Assembly: GCF_000940805.1 (NCBI RefSeq)
Contig: NZ_CP007142.1
Span: 3,200,593 to 3,264,592 of the forward strand
Source of the DNA: Gynuella sunshinyii YC6258
GTDB taxonomy: Bacteria > Pseudomonadota > Gammaproteobacteria > Pseudomonadales > Natronospirillaceae
DNA length: 64,000 nt
Reading direction: 5' to 3'
Shown here: positions 1 to 9,026 of the stretch, piece after piece
Layout of the letters: every line of letters starts with the position of its first letter
Numbering within the stretch: position 1 is the stretch's first letter
The notes under the pieces: model-generated
Databases searched by the model: none
What the model saw: the letters and a program-made list of their open reading frames with translations, nothing else
What the model was told of the DNA's origin: nothing
Program-made: the position numbers and the translations under genes

Positions 1-287
1 TCTTTGACTATCAGGAAGAGCTGGTGGCGAGGCAGTGGGAATATGGTGGCATGTTGAGGTTGCGTTGGAACGGTTATCATGATCAGCTCGAACTCCAGAG
101 TTCTGCGCTATGGACTAATGGAGACAATGGTTGGATTTTGCGCCAGGAAGGTCATTGGAACTATTCCAACAATTGGACATTTGGTCTTTCGCTTATTTCA
201 TATCTGGCGGAATCAAAGCGACAGGCTTTTTATGCTTATCGAAATTCAGATGTCGTGATGTTTGATATGCGTTTTCATTTTCCATGA
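1..287 (+). CDS. C-terminal fragment of an outer-membrane beta-barrel protein (truncated by window edge)
   Basis: The reading frame is already open at base 3 and runs to a TGA at 285-287, so this is the last ~94 codons of a gene that starts upstream. The residues alternate polar and hydrophobic with many Trp/Tyr/Phe, and the chain ends MRFHFP, as expected for the last strands of an outer-membrane barrel. Family (porin, DUF1302-type or other) cannot be decided from this tail. A methionine at base 24 is internal and not a believable start. Confidence 0.6.
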   Translation, partial: FDYQEELVARQWEYGGMLRLRWNGYHDQLELQSSALWTNGDNGWILRQEGHWNYSNNWTFGLSLISYLAESKRQAFYAYRNSDVVMFDMRFHFP

Positions 288-317
288 TATTAAGATTCTA
301 AAACATAGGAGAGGTTC

Positions 318-683
318 ATGAATGTGTCGGAGCTATTAAAGTGGCAGTGGGAGGGATATCTCAAGTATCACCAGTCCAGAACCAATTTATTGATTCATAT
401 TGTGATCGTACCTTTTTTTCTGATAGGGAATTTGATCACGATTGCAGGGATATTGGGGCTATCCTGGGTCTTTATGATCAGCGGGCTGCTGCTGATGCTG
501 TTGTCGATCATTTTGCAAGCAAAGGGGCATGGCGTGGAGTCAAATCCGCCAGAACCATTCACCAGTGCTGCTAATGCTGTTGCGAGAATCTTTCTGGAGC
601 AGTGGGTTACTTTCCCGAGGTTTGTCTTAACCGGGCAGTGGTTTCGTGCATTCCGGCAAGCTGGTCAGATACCGGGGCAATAA
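318..683 (+). CDS. Mpo1-like (DUF962) integral membrane protein
   Basis: A 121-residue protein starting at ATG after an AGGAGAGG ribosome-binding site. The N-terminal KYHQSRTN-LLIHIVIVP stretch and the later KGHGVESNPPE segment match the two histidine-containing signatures of the Mpo1/DUF962 family. A hydrophobic region of about 45 residues lies between them, probably two membrane helices. Yeast Mpo1 is an Fe(II)-dependent dioxygenase acting on 2-hydroxy fatty acids; whether short bacterial members do this is not established. It lies 30 bases after the barrel fragment and may be co-transcribed with it. Confidence 0.7.
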   Translation: MNVSELLKWQWEGYLKYHQSRTNLLIHIVIVPFFLIGNLITIAGILGLSWVFMISGLLLMLLSIILQAKGHGVESNPPEPFTSAANAVARIFLEQWVTFPRFVLTGQWFRAFRQAGQIPGQ

Positions 684-800
684 AAGTTTGGGGGATGGAT
701 ATTGCGATGTGCTCTGGCAGTGTTCGCAATGCCAGTAGAAAATTAACAAACTGCTAGAATATTCCACCAAAATCAAGCGATAGGGTGAAGGCTGTACAAG

Positions 801-1469
801 ATGAATACTCCAAAGAAAGACTCGTATCATCATGGCAATTTGAAGCAGACATTGCTGGATGTTGCTTTTGAATCTTTACATCAGCAGTCCCATGAGCAAT
901 TGTCATTGCGACAGTTGGCAAAAACAGTGGGAGTTACACCAACCGCTGTTTACAACCATTTCAGCGATAAGGTTGCGTTGTTGATGGAAACCAAGTTAAA
1001 AGCGTTTGAGTTTTTCCATCAGGTGTTGTCTGACAGTTGTCGCGATATGCCGGCAGATGCCACGGAAGAACGATTACGGAGGCTTGGGAGGAGCTATCTG
1101 AACTTTTCGATTGAATATCCTTATCTGTTTGAATTGCTGTTCGCCTGGAATGTGGATCCGGAAAAAATACCTCCCCACCTGGCTGAGGCGGGTGTCGAAA
1201 GTGAGCGATTGATTCAGCAGGTGGTAAAACAGTTACTAAGGCAGAATGGCAGAGAGTTGTCCGAATATGAGTCCGCCATTGGATCATTTGCCAGTTGGGC
1301 ACTTGCACATGGTGTGTGCACCTTGTTTCAAGCCGGGGCTCTGCGGGCCGCAGCCCATATGAATACATGGCCGGTTGAAGTGAATCTTGACGATCCAATC
1401 AAACGGGATGAAATTCTGGATCAGGTGATTGAGGTGATGATTGCCGGTCTGAAGTCCAGATTTTTGTAG
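801..1469 (+). CDS. TetR/AcrR-family transcriptional regulator
   Basis: A 222-residue protein. Residues ~12-60 form a TetR helix-turn-helix (YHHGNLKQTLLDVA, then SLRQLAKTVGVTPTAVYNHFSDK, the classic recognition helix). The C-terminal half, with YPYLFELLF and a Trp/His-rich helix near WALAHGV, resembles the TetR_C_33 (WHG) ligand domain. The gene is monocistronic, convergent with the IclR gene, and no target is evident next to it. DNA binding is well supported; the ligand is unknown. Confidence 0.88.
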   Translation: MNTPKKDSYHHGNLKQTLLDVAFESLHQQSHEQLSLRQLAKTVGVTPTAVYNHFSDKVALLMETKLKAFEFFHQVLSDSCRDMPADATEERLRRLGRSYLNFSIEYPYLFELLFAWNVDPEKIPPHLAEAGVESERLIQQVVKQLLRQNGRELSEYESAIGSFASWALAHGVCTLFQAGALRAAAHMNTWPVEVNLDDPIKRDEILDQVIEVMIAGLKSRFL

Positions 1470-1550
1470 TATCTGATTTTCCCCGGCAGTCACTGTAGAG
1501 TCGCCAAAAACTGTCGGCAATGATATCCGACAGCGATGTGTTTTATCCGT

Positions 1551-2333
1551 TTAGTAATAGAAGCCCATATATTCGGATATTTCCCGACAACTGTTTTTCA
1601 GCATCTCAACATATTTTTGTTCGTTAGCATCGTTATGGCGCAGTACCGGGTAGGAAATACTCATGCCTGCGATGACATTTCCGAATCGGTCATGAACGGG
1701 AGCCGCTATACAGCGCAAGCCTTCTTCCTGTTCTTCGTTATCCTCACCATAGCCCTGTTGTTTGACTTGTTCCAGTTCAGCCAGCAGTGAGTCGATTGTA
1801 CGATGGGTATGAGAGGTTGAAGGAACGAACTCAGTGTTGGTAAGGATTTCCCGAATGCTCTGTTCCGACAGATTGGCCAGCAGTACCTTGCCGATTGCCG
1901 TGCTGTAGAGCGGGTTGCGACCGCCGATGCGGGATTGCATGCGCAGGTTGTACTTAGAGTCAACTTTGAACACGTAAACGATACTGTCACCATCGCGAAC
2001 ACCGAGATGCAAAGCTTCTTTGGTTTGTTCTCCGATATGTCGCATATAAGGCTCGGCACAGGCAATCAGATCAACATGCTCCAGGGTTTTAGAGCTGAGT
2101 TCAAACAATTTTAGAGTGAGGGAGTATTTGTCGCTCTCTCCTTCCTGGCTGACGTAGCCCAGCATCTTCATCGTTTGTAAAAAACGATAAACCGTGCTTT
2201 TGGAGGTCATGATTTGTTGCGAAAGTTCCGTCACGCCTATGCTTTTTGACTCTGACAGGGCGCTCAAAATAGCGAAAACTTTCATGACTGAGGATACGGG
2301 TTCGAGCTGCGGGGAGGTTTCTTCGTTTGTCAT
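1551..2333 (-). CDS. kdgR: IclR-family regulator, KdgR-like
   Basis: A 260-residue IclR protein: an N-terminal winged helix (residues ~15-75, with SIGVTELSQQIMTSKSTVYRFLQTM) and a C-terminal effector domain (RIGGRNPLYSTAIGKVLLA; GYGEDNEEQEEGLRCIAAPV). These signatures are those of KdgR, which senses 2-keto-3-deoxygluconate and represses uronate catabolism. The gene follows kduD on the same strand with a 154-base gap that holds a 16-base palindrome. The KdgR assignment rests on motif recall plus the kduD neighbour; IclR family membership is secure. Confidence 0.82.
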   Translation of the reverse strand: MTNEETSPQLEPVSSVMKVFAILSALSESKSIGVTELSQQIMTSKSTVYRFLQTMKMLGYVSQEGESDKYSLTLKLFELSSKTLEHVDLIACAEPYMRHIGEQTKEALHLGVRDGDSIVYVFKVDSKYNLRMQSRIGGRNPLYSTAIGKVLLANLSEQSIREILTNTEFVPSTSHTHRTIDSLLAELEQVKQQGYGEDNEEQEEGLRCIAAPVHDRFGNVIAGMSISYPVLRHNDANEQKYVEMLKNSCREISEYMGFYY

Positions 2334-2395
2334 AGTTTTATTTTTTTTAAAATATTATTTCTGAAATTATAAAAAAATAAAAAGCGGAACGATAG

Positions 2396-2411
2396 TTCTG
2401 ATCAATCAGAA
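2396..2411. promoter_or_regulatory. palindrome upstream of the IclR gene, possible operator
   Basis: A perfect inverted repeat, TTCTGAT-CA-ATCAGAA, lies 63 bases upstream of the IclR start inside an AT-rich promoter-like region. IclR regulators often autoregulate through such dyads. The assignment is by position and symmetry only. Confidence 0.35.
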
Positions 2412-2487
2412 TTTGAACGGAATCATTTTAAAAGAGGAGAGGACCGGCTGATCCTGACGGATGCTGCCGGTACTACCGAGACAGGAT

Positions 2488-3249
2488 TTAGCGCGCCAGC
2501 CAACCGCCATCAACCGCAAGGATAAAACCATTGATGTAGCGAGAGGCTTCAGAGGCCAGAAATACGGCCGGTCCGGAAATATCTTCAGAGGTACCCCATC
2601 TACCAGCAGGTATGCGGTTGAGGATTTCCTGATAACGCTCACCATCTTCGCGCAGTGCGGCGGTGTTATTGGTGGACATATATCCCGGGGCGATCCCATT
2701 AACATTGATGCCATGGGCAGCCCATTCGTTGGCCATGGCTCTGGTCAGGCCCATCAGTGCACTTTTGGAGGCGGTGTAGGAGGGAACTCTGATTCCACCC
2801 TGAAATGACAGCATCGATGCGATATTAATAATATTTCCCTGAGTCCCCTGGACGATAATCTGGCGGGCAAAAGCCTGACTCAGAAAGAATAAGGACTTGA
2901 TGTTGATATCCATGACTTCATCCCAGTCTTGCTCGCTGAAATCAAGTGCGTCATTACGACGAATGATTCCGGCATTGTTGACCAGAATATCTATTTTTGA
3001 GAAACGCTCGACTGAGCCATTGATGATGGAGTCAATGGATGTCATCTGGCTCACATCTGCCAGAATACTGTGAAAACGCCTGCCAGTCGCTGAAACCTTT
3101 TGTTCAGTCTCCAGCTGTTCGCGCCGGGCAACACCGACAATGTCTGCTCCCGCCTGAGCGAGACCCACTGCCATGCTTTGTCCAAGACCAGTGTTACTGC
3201 CGGTGACGATGGCCACTTTACCGGATAGATCAAACGGGTTCCTCACCAT
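2488..3249 (-). CDS. kduD: 2-deoxy-D-gluconate 3-dehydrogenase (KduD), SDR family
   Basis: A 253-residue classical short-chain dehydrogenase. The cofactor loop TGSNTGLG is at 16-23, NNAG at 91-94, and the catalytic residues are Ser145, Tyr158 and Lys162 (YTASK). KduD reduces 2,5-diketo-3-deoxygluconate in the breakdown of unsaturated uronates from pectin, alginate or glycosaminoglycans. The full-length similarity and the linked KdgR-like regulator support KduD over a generic SDR. The isomerase KduI is not in the window. Confidence 0.85.
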   Translation of the reverse strand: MVRNPFDLSGKVAIVTGSNTGLGQSMAVGLAQAGADIVGVARREQLETEQKVSATGRRFHSILADVSQMTSIDSIINGSVERFSKIDILVNNAGIIRRNDALDFSEQDWDEVMDINIKSLFFLSQAFARQIIVQGTQGNIINIASMLSFQGGIRVPSYTASKSALMGLTRAMANEWAAHGINVNGIAPGYMSTNNTAALREDGERYQEILNRIPAGRWGTSEDISGPAVFLASEASRYINGFILAVDGGWLAR

Positions 3250-3421
3250 AATGTCAGCCTCCTCAGGCTTAATGGACAGTCATCTGTTGCCATTGGCTAT
3301 GAACCGCTTCTCACACTTTTACGGAGGGTCTGCGCTGCGAGTGGGGATGCCCTGGCATATGATCTGTAGTAAATGAATTATTGTGATGTTAATGATAATA
3401 AAATAAATGTTCAATAATAAT

Positions 3422-3434
3422 GAAACGATGTTTC
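3422..3434. promoter_or_regulatory. GAAAC-GAT-GTTTC palindrome upstream of kduD, possible KdgR-type operator
   Basis: A 13-base perfect dyad in AT-rich DNA, 173 bases upstream of the kduD start. The GAAAC/GTTTC half-sites resemble the core of known KdgR boxes. It lies between the tamB stop and kduD, so kduD is the only gene it could serve directly. This is inferred from pattern only. Confidence 0.4.
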
Positions 3435-3509
3435 TAAAATAATGTGGTGTTATGGCAATAAGCTACAACAAAGCTGATGAATTGCTCATCCAGAGTCGAT
3501 TGCAGAAGG

Positions 3510-3526
3510 AGCCGGAAAAACCGGCT
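3510..3526 (-). terminator. short hairpin just after tamB
   Basis: AGCCGG-AAAAA-CCGGCT forms a 6-bp GC-rich stem immediately downstream of the tamB stop codon. There is no U-tract on the minus strand, so it is a weak terminator candidate at best. Confidence 0.3.
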
Positions 3527-3527
3527 A

Positions 3528-6500
3528 TCAGTCGTATTCAAAGCTGTAAAGTAGTGATAAAGCACTGGCATAGCCTCGTGCTGCCTCGACAAACAGTCGT
3601 TTGGCCAGCTCATAGCGAAACCCGATTTGGCTGCCGGAACCGTATATATTGTAGCCGTAGGTAATGCTGAGACGGTCATTGATCTGTCCCGTGGCGACAA
3701 CCTGAGTCTCTTCTCCCGTACCTTCACTTTCCAGCTCAAAACCCTCAAGTCCAATATTTTGCGCCAGCGCTTTGGCATAACTGCGGGTGCCAAAAATCCC
3801 AAGCGCCAGTGCGGCTTCACTGACCTGGTTTTCCTCTTGGCTGCTAGAGTTCAGAGGACGACCCAAGATCAGGTAGGAGAGTGCGGTGTCCTGTGGCAGA
3901 TAAGGATCAGAAAAAATTTCTGCTGACGGATTTTCCAGTGTTCCAGAAACTTCGATGCCAATATTGTATTTGTCACCGGTTTCTTTATCGGTCACGGTAT
4001 TGGAACCTACAGCATGAAGATTGGGCTCGAAGATCGTATTGGTGAAGGTTAAAGATGCTTCTGTCAGATCCAGTTTAATGCCAAAGGATTCAAATTCGCC
4101 TTCTTCAATATCGATTTGACCACGGGCTTGGTAGTTATCCAGCAATACCAGGTCACCAGTCAGTTCTCCCTTGAGTCCATAGCCTGAAAACTTCACTGTG
4201 TCGGTTGTCAGGATGTGCAGATTGGCCTTGAGATCCTGACTGGTGGCTGGTTTGTTGTCCTCACCGACATACACGACATCATCTGATGGAGTAATGGCCT
4301 GGTCCGGTAGTTTATTGACGGTAATCTCGCCTTTATCCACTTTGACCGTACCGTAAAGGCCCAGAGTGGTCTCCGTCACGATCACATCCATGTCAGGGCT
4401 GACAGACAGGTCTGTATAAGGCTGGATTTTTAGCGGCCACCGGTGTGCTTTAATTTTGGTTTCCAGTTTCAATGGTCCATCCCAGGTGAATGTGCCCTCC
4501 GTCGTGGCTTGCTGTGAACTTGACTGTCTGGGATGATTAAAGTGACCGGTCCAGGTAGCGGTTTTGCCGTTCAGTTCCCCTTCCAGCTCAACATGTTCGA
4601 TCTGAATCGGATATTCCACCATTAGCAAAGCACCATCTGTCAGTTTGAATTGTCCTTTGACTTCAGGTTCTTTCATTGGACCGCTAAACCGGGCATTAAG
4701 ATTCAGTTGTCCGGATATCTGGTCTTGCGGATGTAAAAAGGGAACTGCTAACTCCATGGGCAGATTCATGATGTTTACAGTACCGTCGACTGTTTTAGTT
4801 TTCTGACTCAGATCGATCACGCTTTCAGAAACGATGAGTGCCTGATTTTGGACACCGAAACTGATCCGGTTGGAAATGGAATCATGATTGAATCCGGATG
4901 TTACACTCAGATTGTTGATCGGCCACACCAGATCCTCGCCGCGACTCTGCAAAATCAGAGTGCCCTGCTCAAGGTTCAGGGCGAGTTTGCCGCTGATATC
5001 ATCTGGTTTGGAGTGGACACTGATTTCCCCGGCCAGCAGGCCTTTCATAGCCCATCCCTGGCCGAGTTTTTCAGTAATATTGCCAACTTCAAAATTCTCC
5101 AGCGTGGCCTGAAGATCGGTTGCTATCACGGTGCGTTGAAATTCACTCAAACAGGCACTGGCTTGTGCGTAAGTCCAACAATGAGGAGAGACCGATAATT
5201 TCTCGGGTGAATAGTCAATCAGGACCGCACTGGTAGTTTGCCAGTTGTGCTCAAAGAATTTGAATTTGGCCCACCGAACGTTGCCACTCCAATGATGTTT
5301 TATGCTGTTCCAGGAGCCATCCATAATCAAGCCATGCCCATCGCCGGATTCCTGATTAATGACCAGGCGGTGGGAATCAAAACTGCCTGACAGGGCGGCA
5401 CTGAGTGCACCAAGAGGTTCATTGGCCAGAGACAGACTCTGATAGGCGAGATTGAGTTGCAATTGGCGGCTTTTCTGGTCCAGTTCGGCAGAACCGTTGA
5501 GTTGCTTGAGGCGCAGGTCTGCATAAGTAAGTGAACCACTGTTCCAGTCAGCCGTGAGTTGCCAGAGCCCGTCCTGGTAATTCAGTGTTGTCGTGGCTTT
5601 GATGTCACCGGCGATACCAAAGGCGAATTCTTCAAGTTTTGGAGCCTGTATACTGATGCTGTAGCCATCATCAGGGTCGTTTTGTTTGGCAACCGCCTGA
5701 GCTCTGCCCCAGTTCACCCACGCTTCTGTCAGTCTGGTCAGTTGATTGCCTCGGCCAGCAATGTCCCATCGGCTTTTGAATTCACGTTGTCGAATCATTC
5801 CCTCTACCGAACCACTTGTTTGCCAGTTCAGATCCTGCTTGTAGTTCAGCTCAACTTGGGCCTGTGTCTGTAGGGTTCCGCTCAACTGCTGATTATAAAT
5901 ACCCGGCTGCAACTCTTCGCTGGTGATTTTCAACTGAGTTTGAAAATCGTCCGTGAGCAGACCTGTGCCCTGGACATGACTGGATCTTCCGTTCACCCCC
6001 AGGTGTGACGGATTCAAAGTCCATTGATCGTTTTCAACAGTGATGTCTGCATTACCATCTAGTTGATAGTCTTGATAGGAAAAACGCCCAACGGTCAGAT
6101 TTAATGAGGCTTGGCGGCCATTAAATAAAATCTTTCCGGTAGTGGGAATGTCTGCGTCTGCTAGTTTGAGACGTTGTTGACGAATGTTGACAGTTCCGGA
6201 TAGGCAATTTACAGGAATTTTGTGGCAAGCAACTTTATTCAGGTAGGTAATATCAAATTGCATTTGATTGCTGAGATCACCTGGTATCAGATTAAAATAC
6301 TCTAGTGGGACATTCGTCAGTTTTACATCGGCGGCGATGGCGATTCCTGTATCTTTCCGGGTAACCACTAGTTTTGGTGCATCCAGCCAGGCCTGATCGT
6401 TGACATTTACGCTGGTTTGTAGCTCAGCATGATCCAGTGATGTCACATTGCCAGTGAGCCGACCAGTCAGATGATTGCCTTGAAGGTCGTCATAACTGAT

Positions 6501-9026
6501 TGAACCAGCCAATTGCTGATCGGTCAGATTCAGGCCCAATCTTGCGTTCTGGTATTGATAATTTTTACCGTCGATGTCGAGGTATCCGGAAGCTTGGTCA
6601 GCTTCCAATTGCACTTTTGGATTCGCTGCATCAAATGGCCATTCTATATTCCAGCGGCCACTTACGAGGCCATGATGAATATTCCGGATATTCAATAGTT
6701 GCAGTACTTTACTACTGTCCAGAGTTTCCATCGTTCCAGAGCTGCTTAACTGGGTATCGGTCGTCGAGATATTCAGACACAGTTTGCTGGGTTTATTGGT
6801 TACACAGGTCTGACTGACGTTCAACTGGTCATTTTGATAGTTGATTTGGGTCGTCTGACTGAGTTTCCAATGATTGTTTCCGTTAACAATATCAAGGGTT
6901 TTTAGTGTGCCTTGCCAATGTCCGTTGTCGAATAGCTGGCTGGCCAGCTCCATGCCAACACCTTTGTCATCAGTGACCGTTGACTGGAAAGTTTGAGTAT
7001 GTCGATTGCCACTGCTGGTTATGTTCAGGGCACCAAGAGCTATATCGTTAATATCCCACTTACTCGCGTGCAAAGATGCCTGATAGTTAAAAGGTGGCGT
7101 TAACGACACCTTTGCCCTGGCTGACATCTGCTGCATGTTGATTTTATTTCGCAAATTAAAATGACGTGGCCGGTCGGCATTTATCTGCAGACTCGATTGT
7201 AGCTGGCTTATGTCAAAGCTTTGGGCTGCTTCCAGGCTGGCAAAACTAAGGATGCCACTGATGTTAACTGCGTTGTTACCCAGCTCGCTGTAAATGCTCG
7301 AAAGGTCGGTTGAGTGAAACTGGACTTTGGCTCCGTGATGATCGATTTTTCCCTGGGCATTCAGTGTGCTGTTGCGCCAGCTGGCGTTTATTTTTGCAAT
7401 ATCAAGAGGCGTGCCATTCTGTTTTTGCGCACGAATGTCCAGTTGAACTGGGTCGTGTAATAACTCGCCACTCATCGATGTATCCAGAGTGAAATCAAGT
7501 AGTCTGCCATCGTCCCATGATCCGGAGCTGACCAGATGTCCACTCAAGAGTGTGGGCCAGTCAGGAAACCAGAAGCTGACATCTGTATTGGTAATATTTC
7601 CGTCGAGATTCCAGTTGACAGGTGCCGGACCGGACATGGAGTAGGTAATCGTTCCTTTGGCATTCTGCTGGCCAACCTTGGAGCGCAGTTGCAGCTGTTC
7701 GATGTTCCAGAGAGTCTTGTCCTGACTGTTTACCTGAATATTCACAGAGGTTTTGGGCTGATCGGGGACTTCTATGTCACCCTGGGCATTCAGGCTGTAG
7801 CGATTGGATATGTCTGACCAGTTCAGTTCTGCATGGCTGTTAGAGACAGTATATTGATCATAGTGGAGAGATTTAAAGTCACCAGCAATCGATATGTCGT
7901 AGTCATCAGCCAGTTTGGCGGTGACCTGGGCCTGGCCTTGAACGGCGAGCTGGAGCGGCCAGTTGTCCGGGGTTTCAAACTCAGTTAATTCAAGTTTTCC
8001 AGACAGGGTTGTAGTATCACTCCAGTCGATGCTGCCATCGTTGAGGGAGGCCAGCTGAGAAATGTTGAGTTCTATCTGTTGTAAACGGGAAAAATCCAGT
8101 ACCGCTGAGCCGGACACGGTTTTTTGTGTATTACCACCATACAGGCCCTTCAAAGATATCCGATAGCCTTTGCTGGTCCCGCTCAGAGAGGCTTGTAACT
8201 GGTCAAAACCATCAGTATAAGGGCTGAGCTGTGCAGGTGTTTTGGTGAATTTCAGGAAAGCATCGATTGGCAGGTCATGTCCCAGTATCTGAATGCTGCC
8301 TTCAGCATGACCACTTCCATAGCCACTGAACGTCAGGTCGTAATGGGCTTCGTCAAAGTTTCCATCAACAGAACCTTGAACGGCGAATTCCTCACTTAGA
8401 GGCGCAATTCCTCCAGAGACCATCAGTTTGGCGGGCCACGAGTTGGTTGTGCCAAGCTCTCCAGATGCTTGGACGAAAACCCCGCCTAGCTTCCAATCGA
8501 CCTGTTCGGCAACTATTTTATTGTGGTCCCAGATTCCTTTAAGGATGACCATAGCCTCCCCGATGTTGATCCAGTCTTCAAGGGGGTGGTATTGCTCGTC
8601 GATGCTGCGATAGCGCAAGTGTGCGGCACTTAAGGCATCGACCCGCAACCTGAAGGGAAGGCTGACATCGGGCATGCTGGTGTCGTGGCTGCTGCTGTCT
8701 TTCCTGATAACGGCAACGTCTATGACATTCACGCGGGATGGACCCAGACAGACTTCATTGCGCCAAAGACAGCGGAGATACAATTCCGTGGAAAAATCAG
8801 TCACTGTGACTTCAACTACGTTGTCTTTCCAAGTGACCTTGTCTGCTTCAATACTGGTAAACAGTGAGCCTTTAAAGCCGTCAATGGTGAGTGAGGGCAA
8901 CAACCTGTTGGTGACAGAGACTATCCATCGGCTCCCTGATTCAGTACCGACGATGGCTATAGGAATGGAGACAAGTATGACCAACAACCCAACGATGGTC
9001 AGGATGGTTCTGAGCCAGCGACTCAT
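3528..9026 (-). CDS. tamB: translocation and assembly module inner-membrane component TamB
   Basis: An 1832-residue protein with one N-terminal membrane anchor (residues ~8-28) followed by a long, repetitive beta-rich periplasmic region. It ends in the conserved TamB (DUF490) domain, with motifs such as VYVGEDNKP, LTGDLVLLDNYQARGQIDIEEG and PYLPQDTALSYLILGRPL. TamB works with TamA in outer-membrane protein assembly and is also implicated in lipid transport between membranes. It overlaps the end of tamA by 4 bases, so the pair is translationally coupled. It is clearly longer than E. coli TamB (about 1260 residues), consistent with a longer bridge of beta repeats. Confidence 0.95.
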   Translation of the reverse strand: MSRWLRTILTIVGLLVILVSIPIAIVGTESGSRWIVSVTNRLLPSLTIDGFKGSLFTSIEADKVTWKDNVVEVTVTDFSTELYLRCLWRNEVCLGPSRVNVIDVAVIRKDSSSHDTSMPDVSLPFRLRVDALSAAHLRYRSIDEQYHPLEDWINIGEAMVILKGIWDHNKIVAEQVDWKLGGVFVQASGELGTTNSWPAKLMVSGGIAPLSEEFAVQGSVDGNFDEAHYDLTFSGYGSGHAEGSIQILGHDLPIDAFLKFTKTPAQLSPYTDGFDQLQASLSGTSKGYRISLKGLYGGNTQKTVSGSAVLDFSRLQQIELNISQLASLNDGSIDWSDTTTLSGKLELTEFETPDNWPLQLAVQGQAQVTAKLADDYDISIAGDFKSLHYDQYTVSNSHAELNWSDISNRYSLNAQGDIEVPDQPKTSVNIQVNSQDKTLWNIEQLQLRSKVGQQNAKGTITYSMSGPAPVNWNLDGNITNTDVSFWFPDWPTLLSGHLVSSGSWDDGRLLDFTLDTSMSGELLHDPVQLDIRAQKQNGTPLDIAKINASWRNSTLNAQGKIDHHGAKVQFHSTDLSSIYSELGNNAVNISGILSFASLEAAQSFDISQLQSSLQINADRPRHFNLRNKINMQQMSARAKVSLTPPFNYQASLHASKWDINDIALGALNITSSGNRHTQTFQSTVTDDKGVGMELASQLFDNGHWQGTLKTLDIVNGNNHWKLSQTTQINYQNDQLNVSQTCVTNKPSKLCLNISTTDTQLSSSGTMETLDSSKVLQLLNIRNIHHGLVSGRWNIEWPFDAANPKVQLEADQASGYLDIDGKNYQYQNARLGLNLTDQQLAGSISYDDLQGNHLTGRLTGNVTSLDHAELQTSVNVNDQAWLDAPKLVVTRKDTGIAIAADVKLTNVPLEYFNLIPGDLSNQMQFDITYLNKVACHKIPVNCLSGTVNIRQQRLKLADADIPTTGKILFNGRQASLNLTVGRFSYQDYQLDGNADITVENDQWTLNPSHLGVNGRSSHVQGTGLLTDDFQTQLKITSEELQPGIYNQQLSGTLQTQAQVELNYKQDLNWQTSGSVEGMIRQREFKSRWDIAGRGNQLTRLTEAWVNWGRAQAVAKQNDPDDGYSISIQAPKLEEFAFGIAGDIKATTTLNYQDGLWQLTADWNSGSLTYADLRLKQLNGSAELDQKSRQLQLNLAYQSLSLANEPLGALSAALSGSFDSHRLVINQESGDGHGLIMDGSWNSIKHHWSGNVRWAKFKFFEHNWQTTSAVLIDYSPEKLSVSPHCWTYAQASACLSEFQRTVIATDLQATLENFEVGNITEKLGQGWAMKGLLAGEISVHSKPDDISGKLALNLEQGTLILQSRGEDLVWPINNLSVTSGFNHDSISNRISFGVQNQALIVSESVIDLSQKTKTVDGTVNIMNLPMELAVPFLHPQDQISGQLNLNARFSGPMKEPEVKGQFKLTDGALLMVEYPIQIEHVELEGELNGKTATWTGHFNHPRQSSSQQATTEGTFTWDGPLKLETKIKAHRWPLKIQPYTDLSVSPDMDVIVTETTLGLYGTVKVDKGEITVNKLPDQAITPSDDVVYVGEDNKPATSQDLKANLHILTTDTVKFSGYGLKGELTGDLVLLDNYQARGQIDIEEGEFESFGIKLDLTEASLTFTNTIFEPNLHAVGSNTVTDKETGDKYNIGIEVSGTLENPSAEIFSDPYLPQDTALSYLILGRPLNSSSQEENQVSEAALALGIFGTRSYAKALAQNIGLEGFELESEGTGEETQVVATGQINDRLSITYGYNIYGSGSQIGFRYELAKRLFVEAARGYASALSLLYSFEYD

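Noticed and set aside
961-1398. Minus-strand ORF opposite the TetR gene
   Set aside because: Opposite a clear TetR gene; composition is that of an antisense shadow.
4848-5198. Plus-strand ORF inside tamB
   Set aside because: It lies opposite the well supported tamB coding frame and shows no independent start or motif, as do the others in this interval.
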